A DNA stretch of 40,527 nucleotides from NCBI GenBank assembly GCA_021495925.1, contig JAKEKT010000161.1:1-40527 (forward strand), given 5' to 3'. Made by a program: the position numbers and the translations under genes. This DNA is from Diplodia intermedia (taxonomy: Eukaryota; Ascomycota; Dothideomycetes; Botryosphaeriales; Botryosphaeriaceae). Every line of letters starts with the position of its first letter. Positions within the stretch are counted from its first letter, which is position 1. The notes under the pieces are model-generated. The model had not been told where the DNA came from, made no database searches, and saw only the letters and a list, made by a program, of their open reading frames with translations. Positions 9,530-20,584 of this stretch are shown here, in pieces.

Positions 9530-10214
9530 GCCTTGCTGATTCTTTTCTCTTTCAGGCTTGATACCAGCCGGATCGATTTTGAATTCACGGGTACTGCAAG
9601 ACACTAAAGTACACGACTTATGATGCTCTTCGAAAAGTACAAATCAGTTCGAAGCTAAGGAAATAAGTGGGGGAAACGGGAGGGCCTGACCGCATGAACC
9701 TGATCAAACATCTTCCCCTCTTCCATGACATATACATTCAAAGTGGTTCGACCCACCACCAACCGCTCATCTTGCTGGCTCTTCCACCAACTAAGAAAAG
9801 AGTCAACCTGTTCACGGAAAGGAAAACTGCAACAACAAATTACAAGTAACAATCGTAATCCGAAGTAGGGGATACAGCGGTAACATCCGGCGGGTATATC
9901 CGTGAAGCGCATAGAATACAAAGGGAATGTATGTATGTATGTACATCAAAGGCTATCTACAAACCGCGTGGGAGGGAAGACAAGAGAGATGAAACGAGCG
10001 AGAGAGAGAGAGAGAGAGAGAGAGAAGTGTATTCCACAAGACGTCAAGCCAACAAACCCAGCCAGCACACCAGCCACCCCCGCACGAGCCAATCCAACGC
10101 CCTCCCTCCCTCATCAACAGTAGTAACCGGCCACCACCTCCCACTTTCCCCCTTTCACCTTCCCTCACCACCCCCACCCCTCCGCCCCCTCAGCCCACCC
10201 CCTCCCCACACCAA
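9530..10214. other. convergent 3' region with microsatellites
   Basis: Lies between the 3' ends of the MFS gene and the transcription factor gene. It contains (ATGT)n at about 9927-9942, (AG)12 at 10001-10024, and a strongly C-rich tract at about 10090-10210. No gene is supported. Confidence 0.6.
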
Positions 10215-13023
10215 TCACACACCCGGCCCCAAATCCACATCCAACCAGTCCAAACTCGGCTGGACATCGAACAGCTCCCAAAACGGGATGTCCGTCGTCG
10301 TTGTTGTTGTGGTGGTGGGGGGAGGCACGATGTCTGAGAGGTGGAAGGTGTTGGTGTAGGGGCCGGCGTCGTCCCAGGGGGCGGGGTCGGAGGTTGGGTG
10401 GTGGTTGGTGTGGCGGATTGGGGCGGCGGCGGCGGCGGCGGGAGGAGCGGTTGATGACGATGACGAGCCTTTGAGCTTGAAGTAAATGTCGAGCGCCTGC
10501 CCGTAGCTGCTGTGTTTGCGGCGGTGGTGGCGGGTGCGGCCGCGGCGGGTGGCACCGCGGGAGCTGCTGTTGTTGTTGGTTTCTTTGCCCGTGATAGAGT
10601 TGTTGCCGTCGGTGTCTGCATCCGCGTCTTCGTCCAGGAGCGGCTCGGCCAGGCCGAGGAAGACGGTGAAGAGGCGCTGCAGCCGCTCGATGGAGGTGCT
10701 GCGGTTGGAGAAGTCGGACAGGTCTTCGGTCATGGCCTTCATCAGCGCGAAGTCGTCGCGGTTCGACGTCGCGACGACGTTGCAGAAGAGGATGAAGAAG
10801 GGCGTGAGGGGGTAGAAGAGGAGTGTCCTGCGTGCGTCTGACGTTAGTTTCCCAGCGCGTTTTCCACATGCTGGAGGTATGTACTTACCAGTTCACGAAG
10901 CTCATCGTTGTGCCAAGCCCGATGCCGCCTTCGCTCACTGGCACTGGCTGGGGCTTCTGGAGGGACCGTAAAGAGCATATGGCGGATCGAGCGGCTTCGA
11001 GGCAATTTTCGCCGACGGATGTCTTTGAGCCTGTGGTGGCGCGCTCGCAGCGTCTTATGGCCGTCATTATGCACCAGTAAGAGAACTCGAGAGCGTTGAT
11101 TTCGCTTTCCATGAAGAGACCACGGAATTTCTCGGGCTCATCTTTCAGCTGAGACGTGTCAGCTTCAACTGTATATATGCCGGCCAGGAGAGGCTCTGCC
11201 TTACCTTGTCCATTTCTTTCTTTACATCCTGCATTTGTTCTAGCATCTTGGAGATGAGTGCTGACTTATGTGAATGCTCGGAAGTGTCCTCGTCCTTTGA
11301 TTTGTGAGTCAAGTCCGAAACCACGACGGACTGGATGCGTGATAGCTCCAGGTAGATGGTCATGAGATTGACGGGGGCTTCGTTCCAGATTGACTCGGTG
11401 CTCTTGATAAGATCGGTATACAGGAGCGACGTTCGGTGGCCGAGGTTCATGGAGAAACTCTTGTCGAGGTTGTAGCACCACACAAAGCAGTAATACAGCT
11501 CGTTGGTATCCGATCGCGGATCATAAAAGTCGCCTCGTCCAGTGTGAAGACCAAGATCCATGCACGTCTTGCAGGCGGCAGAAGTGAAGGCCCAGCAAGC
11601 TGCTGTGTCACCTTGACCTTGGACGATGAATGCCTATATCACTCAAGTCAGATCATACGCTCTCTTATGTCCAGATGCTATACGTACGCTGCAGAGAAGT
11701 GCTTGTAGGAGAGTGAGGGATGGACAGGCGAGGAGCGGGATCCGGCTCATTGCAATCTTGGCGCTGGTCATGTACTTTTGCACAGATTTACGCATCTCCC
11801 CAGCTATCTCTGGACTTGTCTCTTCCGGGATGATTGTATTGAGGAATTTGACCGCCATGGCATTGACGCAAATCGAGTAGAGAAGTAACGTGTCCTGATC
11901 TTCCTGCTGATTCACCAGAGCGATTCCCATGCTCTCCAGGTTTTTGGGATTGATGTGCTTGAAGTAGAAGGACACATGGAAGCCCAGCCGGTTTCCCTTG
12001 ATTTCTGAGGCAACGTCAGCAGTCTTGCAGTAGCGATTCCCAAAGGCAGGTCTTCTCACCCTTTAGCATCCAGCAGAGAAACTCTATTGAGGGGTACTGG
12101 ATGTCTTGCAAGCCGGTCCCGGTACAGCTAAAATCTGCCCTTGAACCGGTAGATGCTTTCAATTTGCCATCAAGTTGGTTGATCAGCTCACCGACAGACC
12201 GTAACACCGCCCGTCTCGTGCTGCTAAGGTCTTTGGCTGCCTCGAGTTCATGTTGGATATACGACTGAGCTTCGATAGTGGATGGAGACTGTGGTGTGCT
12301 CATGGGCCGGATGTTTTCCATAGGGCTGAGCCCCTGCTGTACAAGCTTTCGTCTCTTGGAGAGAGTTTCATCTTTGGAGCCCAGAGAACGACTTCGCTTG
12401 CGGAGCTCACTCTGCTTAGGCAAAGACAGCTTGCCAGCACCCGGAGAGGAGTCCTGCTTCTCATCTTGCAAGGAGGAAGTGTGGTGATCAAGGGAACCGG
12501 CACTGTGTGCGGTGGATACAGGCCGTGGCATTTCCTTGGTTCGGACCAAGTCCTCCAGAAATGCGACCCGATCCGTCAGCCGCTTGACTTCCTCCTGCCT
12601 GAGATGTCCGGCCACCGAGTCAGCGACCGCATTGCCTGAGACTTAACGTAGAGTGAGAAACAATGGTAGCACCTACGTTGGCTTCGGCAGGAGCTTGTTC
12701 CGGGGCTGGGGTTGCTTGGACCGTACCCGCTTGCAGGTAACGTTGGCGTCCAAACAGTTGCCGCATGGGTCGTTCCGATCACACTTGACCTGATTGAAGC
12801 GGCGTCAGTCAACATGGCGACAGACGGCCATGGAGTTGGTCGTAAGTTTCGGCAGTTGCGGGCACGCCCTACCTTTCGCGAGTGGCAAAGGTCACACTGC
12901 GGCACTTGTCAGCCATCGGGATCCTCGTGCAGATCTCGAAAATCTCGTTTCTTCACGTCGTCGGGGTCCAACAGCACTCACGGCAGAATTGGCAACCTCG
13001 GACTGTGGAGTCGCGGAAGACAT
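10215..13023 (-). CDS. Zn(II)2Cys6 fungal transcription factor
   Basis: Eight exons on the minus strand: 13023-12982, 12896-12873, 12789-12677, 12598-12060, 12004-11688, 11633-11205, 11148-10889 and 10827-10215; 778 residues. All seven introns are GT-AG, and most have a CTGAC-like branch site. The zinc cluster has Cys at 15, 18, 25, 31, 34 and 41 (CDLCHSRK / VKCDRNDPCGNC). It is followed by a basic linker and a short coiled coil (QEEVKRLTDRVAFLEDLV, about 61-78) for dimerisation. A basic Ser-rich segment (KRSRSLGSKD...KRRK) could be a nuclear localisation signal. The middle region has FVWCYNLDKSFSMNLGHRTSLL, the usual signature of the fungal TF regulatory domain. The C-terminus is Ser/Thr/Asn/Pro-rich with a final acidic DWLDVDLGPGV that may activate. 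It may control the adjacent MFS/GST genes; that is inferred from position only. Confidence 0.88.
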
Positions 13024-13635
13024 TGAAGGCGATGCCGGTTCCAATCGCACTGTGGCGCCGCCGAATTTGTACACCCGAACACGAATATTTTTAGATTGAG
13101 AAGGGGGTGAAGATGTGGCGGTGTTTTGTTTTGACGCGAGATCGGGGCGAGGCCATTTCATGTGCAGCGCTGGTTCGGGTCGGCAGCGCCCCAGCGGCCG
13201 ACCCAATTCGGTCGGAGGTCTTTGCCAAGGACCGAGGATGCGCCAGCCCTACAGGGCTCAGACCAATGTTTCATGGGCTCCACAGCCTATGGATCCCTAG
13301 CGAACGCCTTGCCGTCTGTAGAAGCGGTGTTCTGAGGGCTGAGCCTACCTAAACGGGCTAGCTGTTGCAGGCCGGGCCACTGAGGTCGTTCGACAATGCT
13401 CAATGTCCGCAGCCGCTAAGAGACTAGCGACGGTCTGCTAGTCGTATTCCAAGCCTTACCAAACGAGAGTGGACATCCCACAGCATCCTGACTGGCAGCT
13501 AATTTGGCGCACACTGTGTTGCCGTATCCATTCGCTCTCCCTACAAGGCTCCGAGGACGTGAGAGGTATAAGAGTGGGAAATATTCCATCGTCAATGGAT
13601 ACTGTAAATTAAAGCTTCCACTTCCACTACTCACC
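13024..13635. promoter_or_regulatory. bidirectional promoter, transcription factor / arrestin
   Basis: 612 bp between divergent starts. On the plus strand a TATAAG at about 13566-13571 lies some 65 bp before the arrestin ATG. No obvious TATA is seen for the transcription factor. Confidence 0.5.
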
Positions 13636-15347
13636 ATGGATATTCAAATCTTTCTTAACCCGCATGGTCAAATCATCACCACCGGTGATGTCATTACCGG
13701 AAGAGTGTTGTTGAGCGCAAGGCGGAAAGTGAACGTGTCAGCCATTGATGTTCGTCTCAGAGGCTATATCCGTACCTCGTTGCTGGCAGAAGACGACACC
13801 AATCCCGAGACATGGAAGCCGTATCATGCCCAACATGAGGTGAGTTGGGTACATCCCGAGCATTCACTGTTCTCCACAACCACTCCCAACGTATCAGTTC
13901 CTTAGACTCGACAAGTCACTCTTCTCTCATTCATCATCCCGCAAATGCTTCTGGAGCTGCAGCTCGATGACCTTGTCTGCCGGCCAGCATGGTTTCCCGT
14001 TCCAGTTCAGGGTAAGTTCGTCCTCGATGATTGTCTGCGGCAACATTCCAGCTGAACCCTCATCTTCCTCAAGCTTCCCGCGGCGACGACCTACAGGAAG
14101 GATCTGAATTCCAGCCAGGGTGGAGACCTGCTGGAAAAGCTCAACGCAGCAACACGCTCCTACGACGAAAGGGGTCTCCCGCCATCCTTCAAGTCTGACG
14201 AAATCGAAATCGTGTACTGCATCGAAGCCACGGCAACGCGGCCCGACCTCTTCAAGGAGAACCTACACACCGTAAGCGAAAAGCGACGAGTCCTCCCGCC
14301 CTTGTCAACACTCGTTCAACTGACACACACGGGAAAACACAGACCCACGCCTTCAACTTCCGCCCAATCGAGCAATCCCGGGATCCTGCGCCCGAGTTGA
14401 CGAGCATCAAGCATCAACACCAATTCGACCTGCAGAAACCGCCTTCCCGACCATCATCCAACCCAACCATCGCCTCGCCCACCCGCGACCTCGCCACCAT
14501 CCTCATCGACTTCCGCCTCCCCGCCCCCGCCATCCTCACCCGCAACCGCCCCGCCCCGCTCTCGCTGACCATCCGCAAGGACACCGCCTTCACGGGGCAG
14601 CTCTACCTGCGCAGCCTGCACGTCGGCCTCATCGGCTACACGGGCGTGCAGAAGACGCACTCGCCTCCCTCTCTCCCACGGTCGTCATCGGTGCAACAAC
14701 AGCAACAGCAACAGCAACAAAGGCAGAAGAAGAGAAAAAAAGCCGACACATGCATCATCGCATCGCGCAGCAACCTGCGCGCGCCCATCGGGCGCCCGGA
14801 CGCCCGCGTCGGCGCGCGCATGGCGCTGCCGGCGGCCCTGTGGAGCGGGAGGGCGGTGCCCGCGGCCGTGGCGCCGAGTTTCGACGTGCTGTGCCGCGGC
14901 GACGGTGTCATCGTGACGCGCTCGTATGAGCTGGAGGTCACGCTGGGGCTGGCGTACGAGGCGGAGGAGCAGCAGCAGCAGGGGGAGGACGGCAATAATG
15001 GCGGCGACGACGAGGTGGCGCGGCCGCCGGCGGCCTCGACGAGAACGGTTTGGCTGCCGTTGAGGCGGAGGGTTGAGGTTTATGCGGATTTTCCCGGGGG
15101 TGGTGGTGTGGCGGCGGCGGCGGCTGCTGTCGATGCGTCGAGCGAGAGCTGCGGGGCAGATGGATTGGTATGTTGCATCTTGAACGTGATGGACAACATT
15201 CGCTAACTGTGTGTGTGGGTCCAGCATGAGAAAGATATTGCCGATGGATATGATAGAGATGCGCAGTCGGAAGAGTACGTGCCGGCGCGGCCTGTTTACG
15301 AGAGGGCTCCGACGTATGAGGTGGCTACGGCATCGCCTCATTCGTGA
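13636..15347 (+). CDS. arrestin-like N-terminal domain protein
   Basis: Five exons: 13636-13839, 13898-14011, 14074-14271, 14343-15167, 15225-15347; 487 residues; every intron is GT-AG. The first residues MDIQIFLNPHGQIITTGDVITGRVLL are the typical beginning of the fungal arrestin fold. LSAGQHGFPFQFRLP (about residues 94-108) is the conserved strand-turn of alpha-arrestins, and VYCIEATATRP continues the N-domain. The second half (TILIDFRLPAPAILTRNRPAPLSL...) resembles the C-terminal arrestin-like sandwich. An insert of eight Gln plus RQKKRKK (about residues 240-255) and a Gln/Asn/Asp-rich loop interrupt it. I see no PPxY motif, so direct Rsp5 recruitment is not evident. Fungal alpha-arrestins act as adaptors in endocytosis of membrane transporters; the cargo here is unknown. 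Confidence 0.82.
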
Positions 15348-15776
15348 ATTGGGGAGGGTTGGATGAACAGAAAAACAGCAAGTGCGGCAGCCGGGAGCTG
15401 GAACTCTCGGAAACGCTTTCATTCGTCATTTTCTTGGGCTTGGGGCGTTTGTTGTCGGTTCAAGTTTTTGCGGGTAACTGTGGGAGTACGGGGATCTATA
15501 GGCTCTCCGCTGGAGTATAGTTGGATCATGGCGCACAGTTAATCCAATTTTTCTGGCACAGAAGACATTAAGCCACAGTGACGAGAGTTGTTGTTGGAGT
15601 TCAGTAGCCGACGCGTCGATCAGAAAAGGAACGCGGGCCGTTAAATGGCCGGTTCACTAGCGCGGCAGCCTAAATTGCTCCGGGTAGTTGATCAGTGCCG
15701 ACACTCTGCATGACCTCACCCATTCGCCAACCCTGCAAAGCACACCAAGAGCTCGGGTGAAGTCTAACTGGTACGG
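15348..15776. other. intergenic, arrestin / Rad51-like
   Basis: Short spacer with 3' sequence of the arrestin gene and the upstream region of the next gene. No feature beyond that is seen. Confidence 0.5.
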
Positions 15777-17204
15777 ATGGAAATCCAAAGCACGATCCAG
15801 CCGGTTCTGGCTGCCTCACTACTTCCGCAGATCCCTATCGATGCGAGCAGACAATTGCCGCGGACAGGCTGCGGCACCCGCGAAATCGACGACGCTCTCA
15901 GAGGAGGCCTGGATCATGGTGTCGGAGGCGTTGCATGCATTAGTGGCGACAAAGGCACCGGGAAGACCGCGGTGAGTATCCTTTATACTTGCAACAGAGC
16001 CTCAGTGTGATGGAATTCTAATAACTTGCTTCAGCTTGCTTTTGCATTCTTGACCACGCACCTGCTGAGTCAGCCCGCGAACCAAGCCGTTGTGATAGAT
16101 ACCACGGGCACTTTCGACGTCCTCAGACTTTACAGCGCCATTTTAGCAACAATTCGACACAATCCGAGTCATGGTAGAATTAACACTACAGTGGAAGAGC
16201 AAGAAGCTGCCGCTGAGAAAACCCTTGGCAAGCTGAAGATCATGCGCGTTTTCGACTTTTTGGGCATGATAGAAGCCATATCCGAGGTGCGAGAGATACT
16301 TGAGATCCAGCAGCATGGGCAAAAAGGCCAGAAGAACATTCAGTCGCATGAACCTACAGGCGTCGAGGATCAGGTTCCAGCCAACGAACAAGAAAGTGGT
16401 CGTAGACTGCAACGCGTTCGGAGCACCATTCCCGACAGCGATGATGAAATGGAAGACGACGATGAGGACGTGAAGTTACTCGAACAGGAAGTGAAACCTC
16501 TTGAAGACGAGAGAACAGAGCGGCGCGCAGAGAAGGTGCAGGAAGAGGACGACAAGATGGAGGAAGAAGTGGAAGAAGGGAAAGTCGGCATGATCGTTGT
16601 AGACAACATCACCCACGCCGTTAGCCCTATGGTGAAAACCAACTACGCCCAAGGTACGCCCCACGAGCTCTCATCAACACTGTGAAATCTAACAATACCA
16701 GCGTCCGCTCTGTTGACGTCGTTCCTTCGCTCCTTGTCCCAGCTCACCAAAACGCACAAACTCAGCACCATCCTCGTCAACGCCGTGACCACCGTCCCGA
16801 AACCTCGTCCATCGGCCACCCTTCCGCCGCAGCACACGCAAGCCAACGCCAAAAACCCAGTTCCATCGATTTTCGCATCTGCAGGGCATCTCATGCCAGC
16901 TCTCTCCCCCGTTCTTCCAGCTCACGCCGACTTCCACCTCCTAATCACCTCACAGCCTCTTACTCGCCAAGACGCAGTCTCGCTCCACTCTTTCTCAAAC
17001 AACCCTCCCTCTCAAGTTGGTGGGAGCACATCGGGACGGGTGAGCGTGGTAGAAGTGCTGAATGATCGCTACGGGGATCGTGTCGGTAGATGGGCTCCCT
17101 TCGCCTCGGACGACAGCGGATCGATCGTGAGCGTGGATCCTGAGCGTGGAGTTCCGCGGAAGCAGTACCGGCTGCCCGGATTCATGAGCAAGGTCGTCCT
17201 TTGA
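15777..17204 (+). CDS. Rad51/RecA-like ATPase, probable Rad51 paralogue
   Basis: Three exons: 15777-15971, 16035-16653, 16702-17204; 438 residues. Walker A is G57-DKGTGKT64, preceded by the Rad51-type lead TGCGTREIDDALRGGLDHG. After the intron LAFAFLTTHLL and VVIDTTGTFDVLRL continue the RecA core. Walker B is VGMIVVDNIT at about 193-202. The third exon has SFLRSLSQLTKTHKLSTILVNAV, the usual strand and helix near the L2 region. Between core elements lies a highly acidic insert of about 60 residues (DSDDEMEDDDED...), unusual in length and charge. Such paralogues assist Rad51 filament assembly in homologous recombination. Which paralogue (Rad55/Rad57/XRCC2/RAD51D-like) cannot be settled by eye. 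It is convergent with the complex I gene. Confidence 0.78.
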
Positions 17205-17514
17205 GAACAGTTCTGATAGATCCACTCAGACTTGCCAGTCTGTATGTATCTCAACTTGCATTGTTAGTTAGTCTTGGGTAAGCGCAAATCGTTTGCCCCA
17301 CGCATGGATTAGTAAAGATCGCAAAGGAATAACCTTTTCAAACAAAAAGAAAATTGCTCTCCATATGTCATGGAATTCCGTCGGATATCATATACACAGG
17401 GGGCGCATCGGATCCCAGTACCCGGCGCCTTTGATTGTATCTCTAATCTTCCCCCTTGCGCCGTTGATGGCTGCTCCCCACGCAAAAGTCCCTTCAACCA
17501 CCACGTGATCGTGT
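17205..17514. other. convergent 3' spacer
   Basis: 310 bp between the stop codons of the Rad51-like gene and NDUFS5. No terminator-like structure or other feature is evident. Confidence 0.5.
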
Positions 17515-18160
17515 CTAGAACAGGGACGGGCCCTTTGCGGGAATGATGCCGGGCCTCAGGTTCTTCTCCTTGGGACCGCCGGGCAACAGGCCCAGGGTCT
17601 TGACGTCCTCGGGCTTGCGCTCGCCGTCGCGGTCACGGCCACTCTCGGTCTCAGCCCTGCGCAGGGCACTCTGCATAGCGAAAGTCTTGGCGTGCTGTTG
17701 CGTTCCAACCCATCTCGTCAGCCCTTCCCTGTTACCTCGCACAGCCACCGCCGGATGCTGCCAGTGTCCGCGCTTCGTGTCTCCGGGGGTGTGTGTATCT
17801 GGACGCGTACCTCCTTCTTGTGGTGCAGGCACTCGTAGTAGTCGTCGAGCGGGGCGAGGCACTGGCTCTTGCCGTTCTTGTTCTCGGCGCTGCTGTTGGT
17901 CACATAGCAGGCGAGGACTTCTTGCCAGAAGGGGAAGCAGCGGGAGGGACCTGTGATTCAGAAAGACGGCGCATCAGCATCAGAGCCGAGGACGGCGGGG
18001 AGTTCGAGCGTCATGCGAGTGGGCGGGTTGGAGTCGGACGGAGGTGCGGGAGCGACGGGAACGGGGCGTGTCGGGGTGACGGAGACGGGGCAGGTCCTGA
18101 AGCCGGGCAATTGGAGAGGCGAGGAGGCGTACCGCCGTTGAGGCCAAAGCCGGAAGCCAT
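17515..18160 (-). CDS. NADH:ubiquinone oxidoreductase 15-kDa-type subunit (NDUFS5)
   Basis: Three exons on the minus strand: 18160-18133, 17950-17811, 17694-17515; 115 residues. Exon 1 encodes MASGFGLNGG, joined to GPSRCFPFWQEVLACYV, the diagnostic opening of fungal NDUFS5 homologues. Twin CX9C motifs are complete: CFPFWQEVLAC and CLAPLDDYYEC, the latter followed by LHHKKE. They predict two disulfides and Mia40-dependent import into the intermembrane space. The basic C-terminal tail (HAKTFAMQSALRRAE...) is normal for the family, and the total length is as expected. It is an accessory subunit of mitochondrial complex I. Intron 1 is long for this window (182 nt). The gene is divergent from the dioxygenase gene. 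Confidence 0.92.
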
Positions 18161-18867
18161 TGTGTCGATAGGTGGGGTGCTCTGAGCTTCTCGCGATGGG
18201 CTGGGGCGGTTGGAGTGAGGTTGCGGGTTCACGGCGGGCGGGCTTGGCGCGTTACATAAGGCCAAACCCAGCTCCGCCCATTGGACTCGGGAGCTGTGCG
18301 CATCGCGAGCATCAACGACCGGCCAGAGAGCTGCTCCCCTTGCGCGCCGATGCACGCAGGCCCGAATCCAGCAGGTCGATCTTACGGCACGCACCCACCG
18401 CGGAATTGATTCCTCAGCGAGCTGGAGGGTGCAACGGCGGCCATCCGCGCGCGCCCACAAGTCCCGCGGCGCCGACCCGGATGTCAAATATCAGACGACT
18501 CCCTGCCGAGCCAACATGGCCTTGACACCGCCCCGGCCGTGTGCCTCCGTGTCGCGTTCCCCGGCTGCTCCGTGTCAACGCCTCGGCCGACCCAAGTCCA
18601 CCACGCCAGTGGCAGCGTGCGCTATCCGATAACGTGAACCGCTATCCGACCGTCTCCCGACGCAGCGCAGCCCCGCGGCGCCGTCCCCGCGATGGCGCTG
18701 AGGGTGGATCAGCCGTCTATTCATGGGGGCAGTATTAACAATCACCCGTGAGACTGCTCAAATATAAGCCGTCCACTCGCGCCGGCTGTTGCGTCCTCCA
18801 ACGACCTTCCCCTCACCCGTCTGACGCCGCCATCTTCCGCCGCTCACCTCTCACACCCCTCTACACC
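18161..18867. promoter_or_regulatory. divergent promoter NDUFS5 / intradiol dioxygenase
   Basis: 707 bp GC-rich spacer. TATAAG at 18763-18768, about 100 bp before the dioxygenase ATG, is a good core promoter candidate for that gene. No gene is seen inside. Confidence 0.55.
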
Positions 18868-19915
18868 ATGGCTCCCAACGGCACCGCCGCGGCAAACCAC
18901 CGCTTCGACCCCAACTTCACCCAGAATGTCATCAACGCTACCGGTCCCAAGGCCACGCCGCGGGTGAGGCAGGTCATTGGCAGCGCCATCCAGCACCTCC
19001 ACGACTGGGCCCGCGAGAACGAGCTTACCGTCGACGAGTGGATGCAGGGTCTGGAGCTGGTACGTGGACACTGGCAAGCAAGAGACCAGAGCAGAACTGA
19101 CTCCCTGCCAGATCAATGAAGCCGGCCGCATGTCCAACGACCGCCGCAACGAAGGCCAGCTCGTCTGCGACATCCTCGGCCTCGAATCCCTCGTCGACGA
19201 GATCACGTACAAGCTGGCGGCCGAGGCGAAGGACGCGCCCACGGCGACGGCCATCCTGGGCCCCTTCTACCGCAAGGACTCGCCGCAATACCCCATGGGC
19301 GGCAACATTGTGCAGGGCAAGGAGGGCGAGCACGGCGACCGCACGTGGATGCACGGCCGGGTGGTCGACTTCACGACGGGCAAGCCCATCGCCAACGCGC
19401 AGCTGGAGGTCTGGCACACGGCGCCCAACGGCCTGTACGAGCAGCAGGACCCCGAGCAGCCCGACTTCAACCTGCGCGGCCGCTTCATCACCGGCCCGAA
19501 TGGCGAATACGACTTCTACTGCCTGCGGCCCGTCCCCTACCCGATCCCGTACGACGGCCCTGCAGGTGTGCTGCTCACGGCGCTGGATAGACACCCCATG
19601 AGGCCGGCGCACATTCACTTCCTTGTCAGTAACCCGCTGTGCGCGTGATAGGGGGAGATCTTGGCTAACGTTCTGCAGGTGTCGGCACCCAACTACAAGC
19701 CCATCGTGACGCAGGTGTTCGACAGGAACGACAAGCATCTCGAGGACGACTCGGTGTTCGCGGTCAAGGATTCGCTGATCATTGACTTCAAGGAGAGGAA
19801 GGGCGACCCGAAGGCCGACTTCGAGGTGACGTACGACTTCAGGCTGGCCAGCTTCGAGGAGGCGAAGAAGCAGTCGGTGGCTGGCGCCACTCAGCCTTCC
19901 ACCGCCGGCGCGTGA
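18868..19915 (+). CDS. intradiol ring-cleavage dioxygenase (catechol / hydroxyquinol 1,2-dioxygenase)
   Basis: Three exons: 18868-19059, 19112-19624, 19679-19915; 313 residues. The start is ATG 18868 in context CACCATGG. The N-terminal helical dioxygenase_N domain spans about 20-110 (VRQVIGSAIQHLHDWARENELT). The catalytic beta-sandwich follows ILGPFYRKDSP. The four Fe(III) ligands are all visible: Tyr173 (GLYEQQD), Tyr207 (VPYPIPYDGP), His231 and His233 (RPAHIHF). These cytosolic enzymes split catechol or hydroxyquinol between the two hydroxyls, feeding the beta-ketoadipate-type pathway for plant-derived aromatics. No other pathway gene is in the window. Substrate choice between catechol and hydroxyquinol cannot be decided from motifs alone. 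Both introns have good branch sites (ACTGACTC, GGCTAAC). Confidence 0.92.
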
Positions 19916-20584
19916 GCAGCATCTCCTTGGTTTTTTACGTTTCGTATTCCCGCCTGTCTTGGTAGTGCAGCGCGTGCAATGAGCGGTGTATGAGGGATTC
20001 TTTTGAGGACAGGAGGGCAAGTCTGAAACCTCGTCTCCCCCCAGTTGCTCGTCCCTGGCATGGGGATGGTTGAAGTTGACTGTAGTTGATACCACTGTAG
20101 CTGAATGATGATTGTTTTTCGCCGACTTTGGCAGGAATGCTCGGTGATACGGGGAGACCCTGAATCCTTTTGGTGGGGGGTGAGATCCCCGCAGTCCTGA
20201 CGTAAGACCGCGAATAGCCGGGAGGCATAGCACGCGCATCTCTGCGAGCATTACGAGGGAATGCCCCTCACTAGGGCAGCCACTATCAGCGCGCTGCAGC
20301 TGGCAATTGGTCCGGCTGTTCTGCGATCACCAACAGGAAGCGCGGGGTCCTTCGGTAAGACCAGGTGGCCGTGTCCAAATGTACATACAAAGCCGCGTCC
20401 TGTCGGCTGCTGTCCCGCTTGGCCGTGCATCCCTTTCCTTAGTTCACTGCTTCTCTTTCCATACACACCTCCTTCTACTTTCCAACCTCTACGTCTCGGC
20501 GGCTCTCCGTGGGTTCACATACCCAGCCAATTATAGCTTTCCCCAACACACCTCCAGCTCACCCTTTTACCCCGCATCCCCAAC
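19916..20584. promoter_or_regulatory. upstream region of the pyruvate decarboxylase gene
   Basis: Dioxygenase 3' flank followed by a pyrimidine-rich promoter. AGCCAATTATAGC at about 20524-20536 combines a CCAAT box with a TATA-like TTATAG some 50-60 bp before the ATG. Confidence 0.5.

Noticed and set aside
19025..20251. 408-codon frame antisense to the dioxygenase
   Set aside because: Same shadow effect; the sense strand carries a complete dioxygenase with all four iron ligands.
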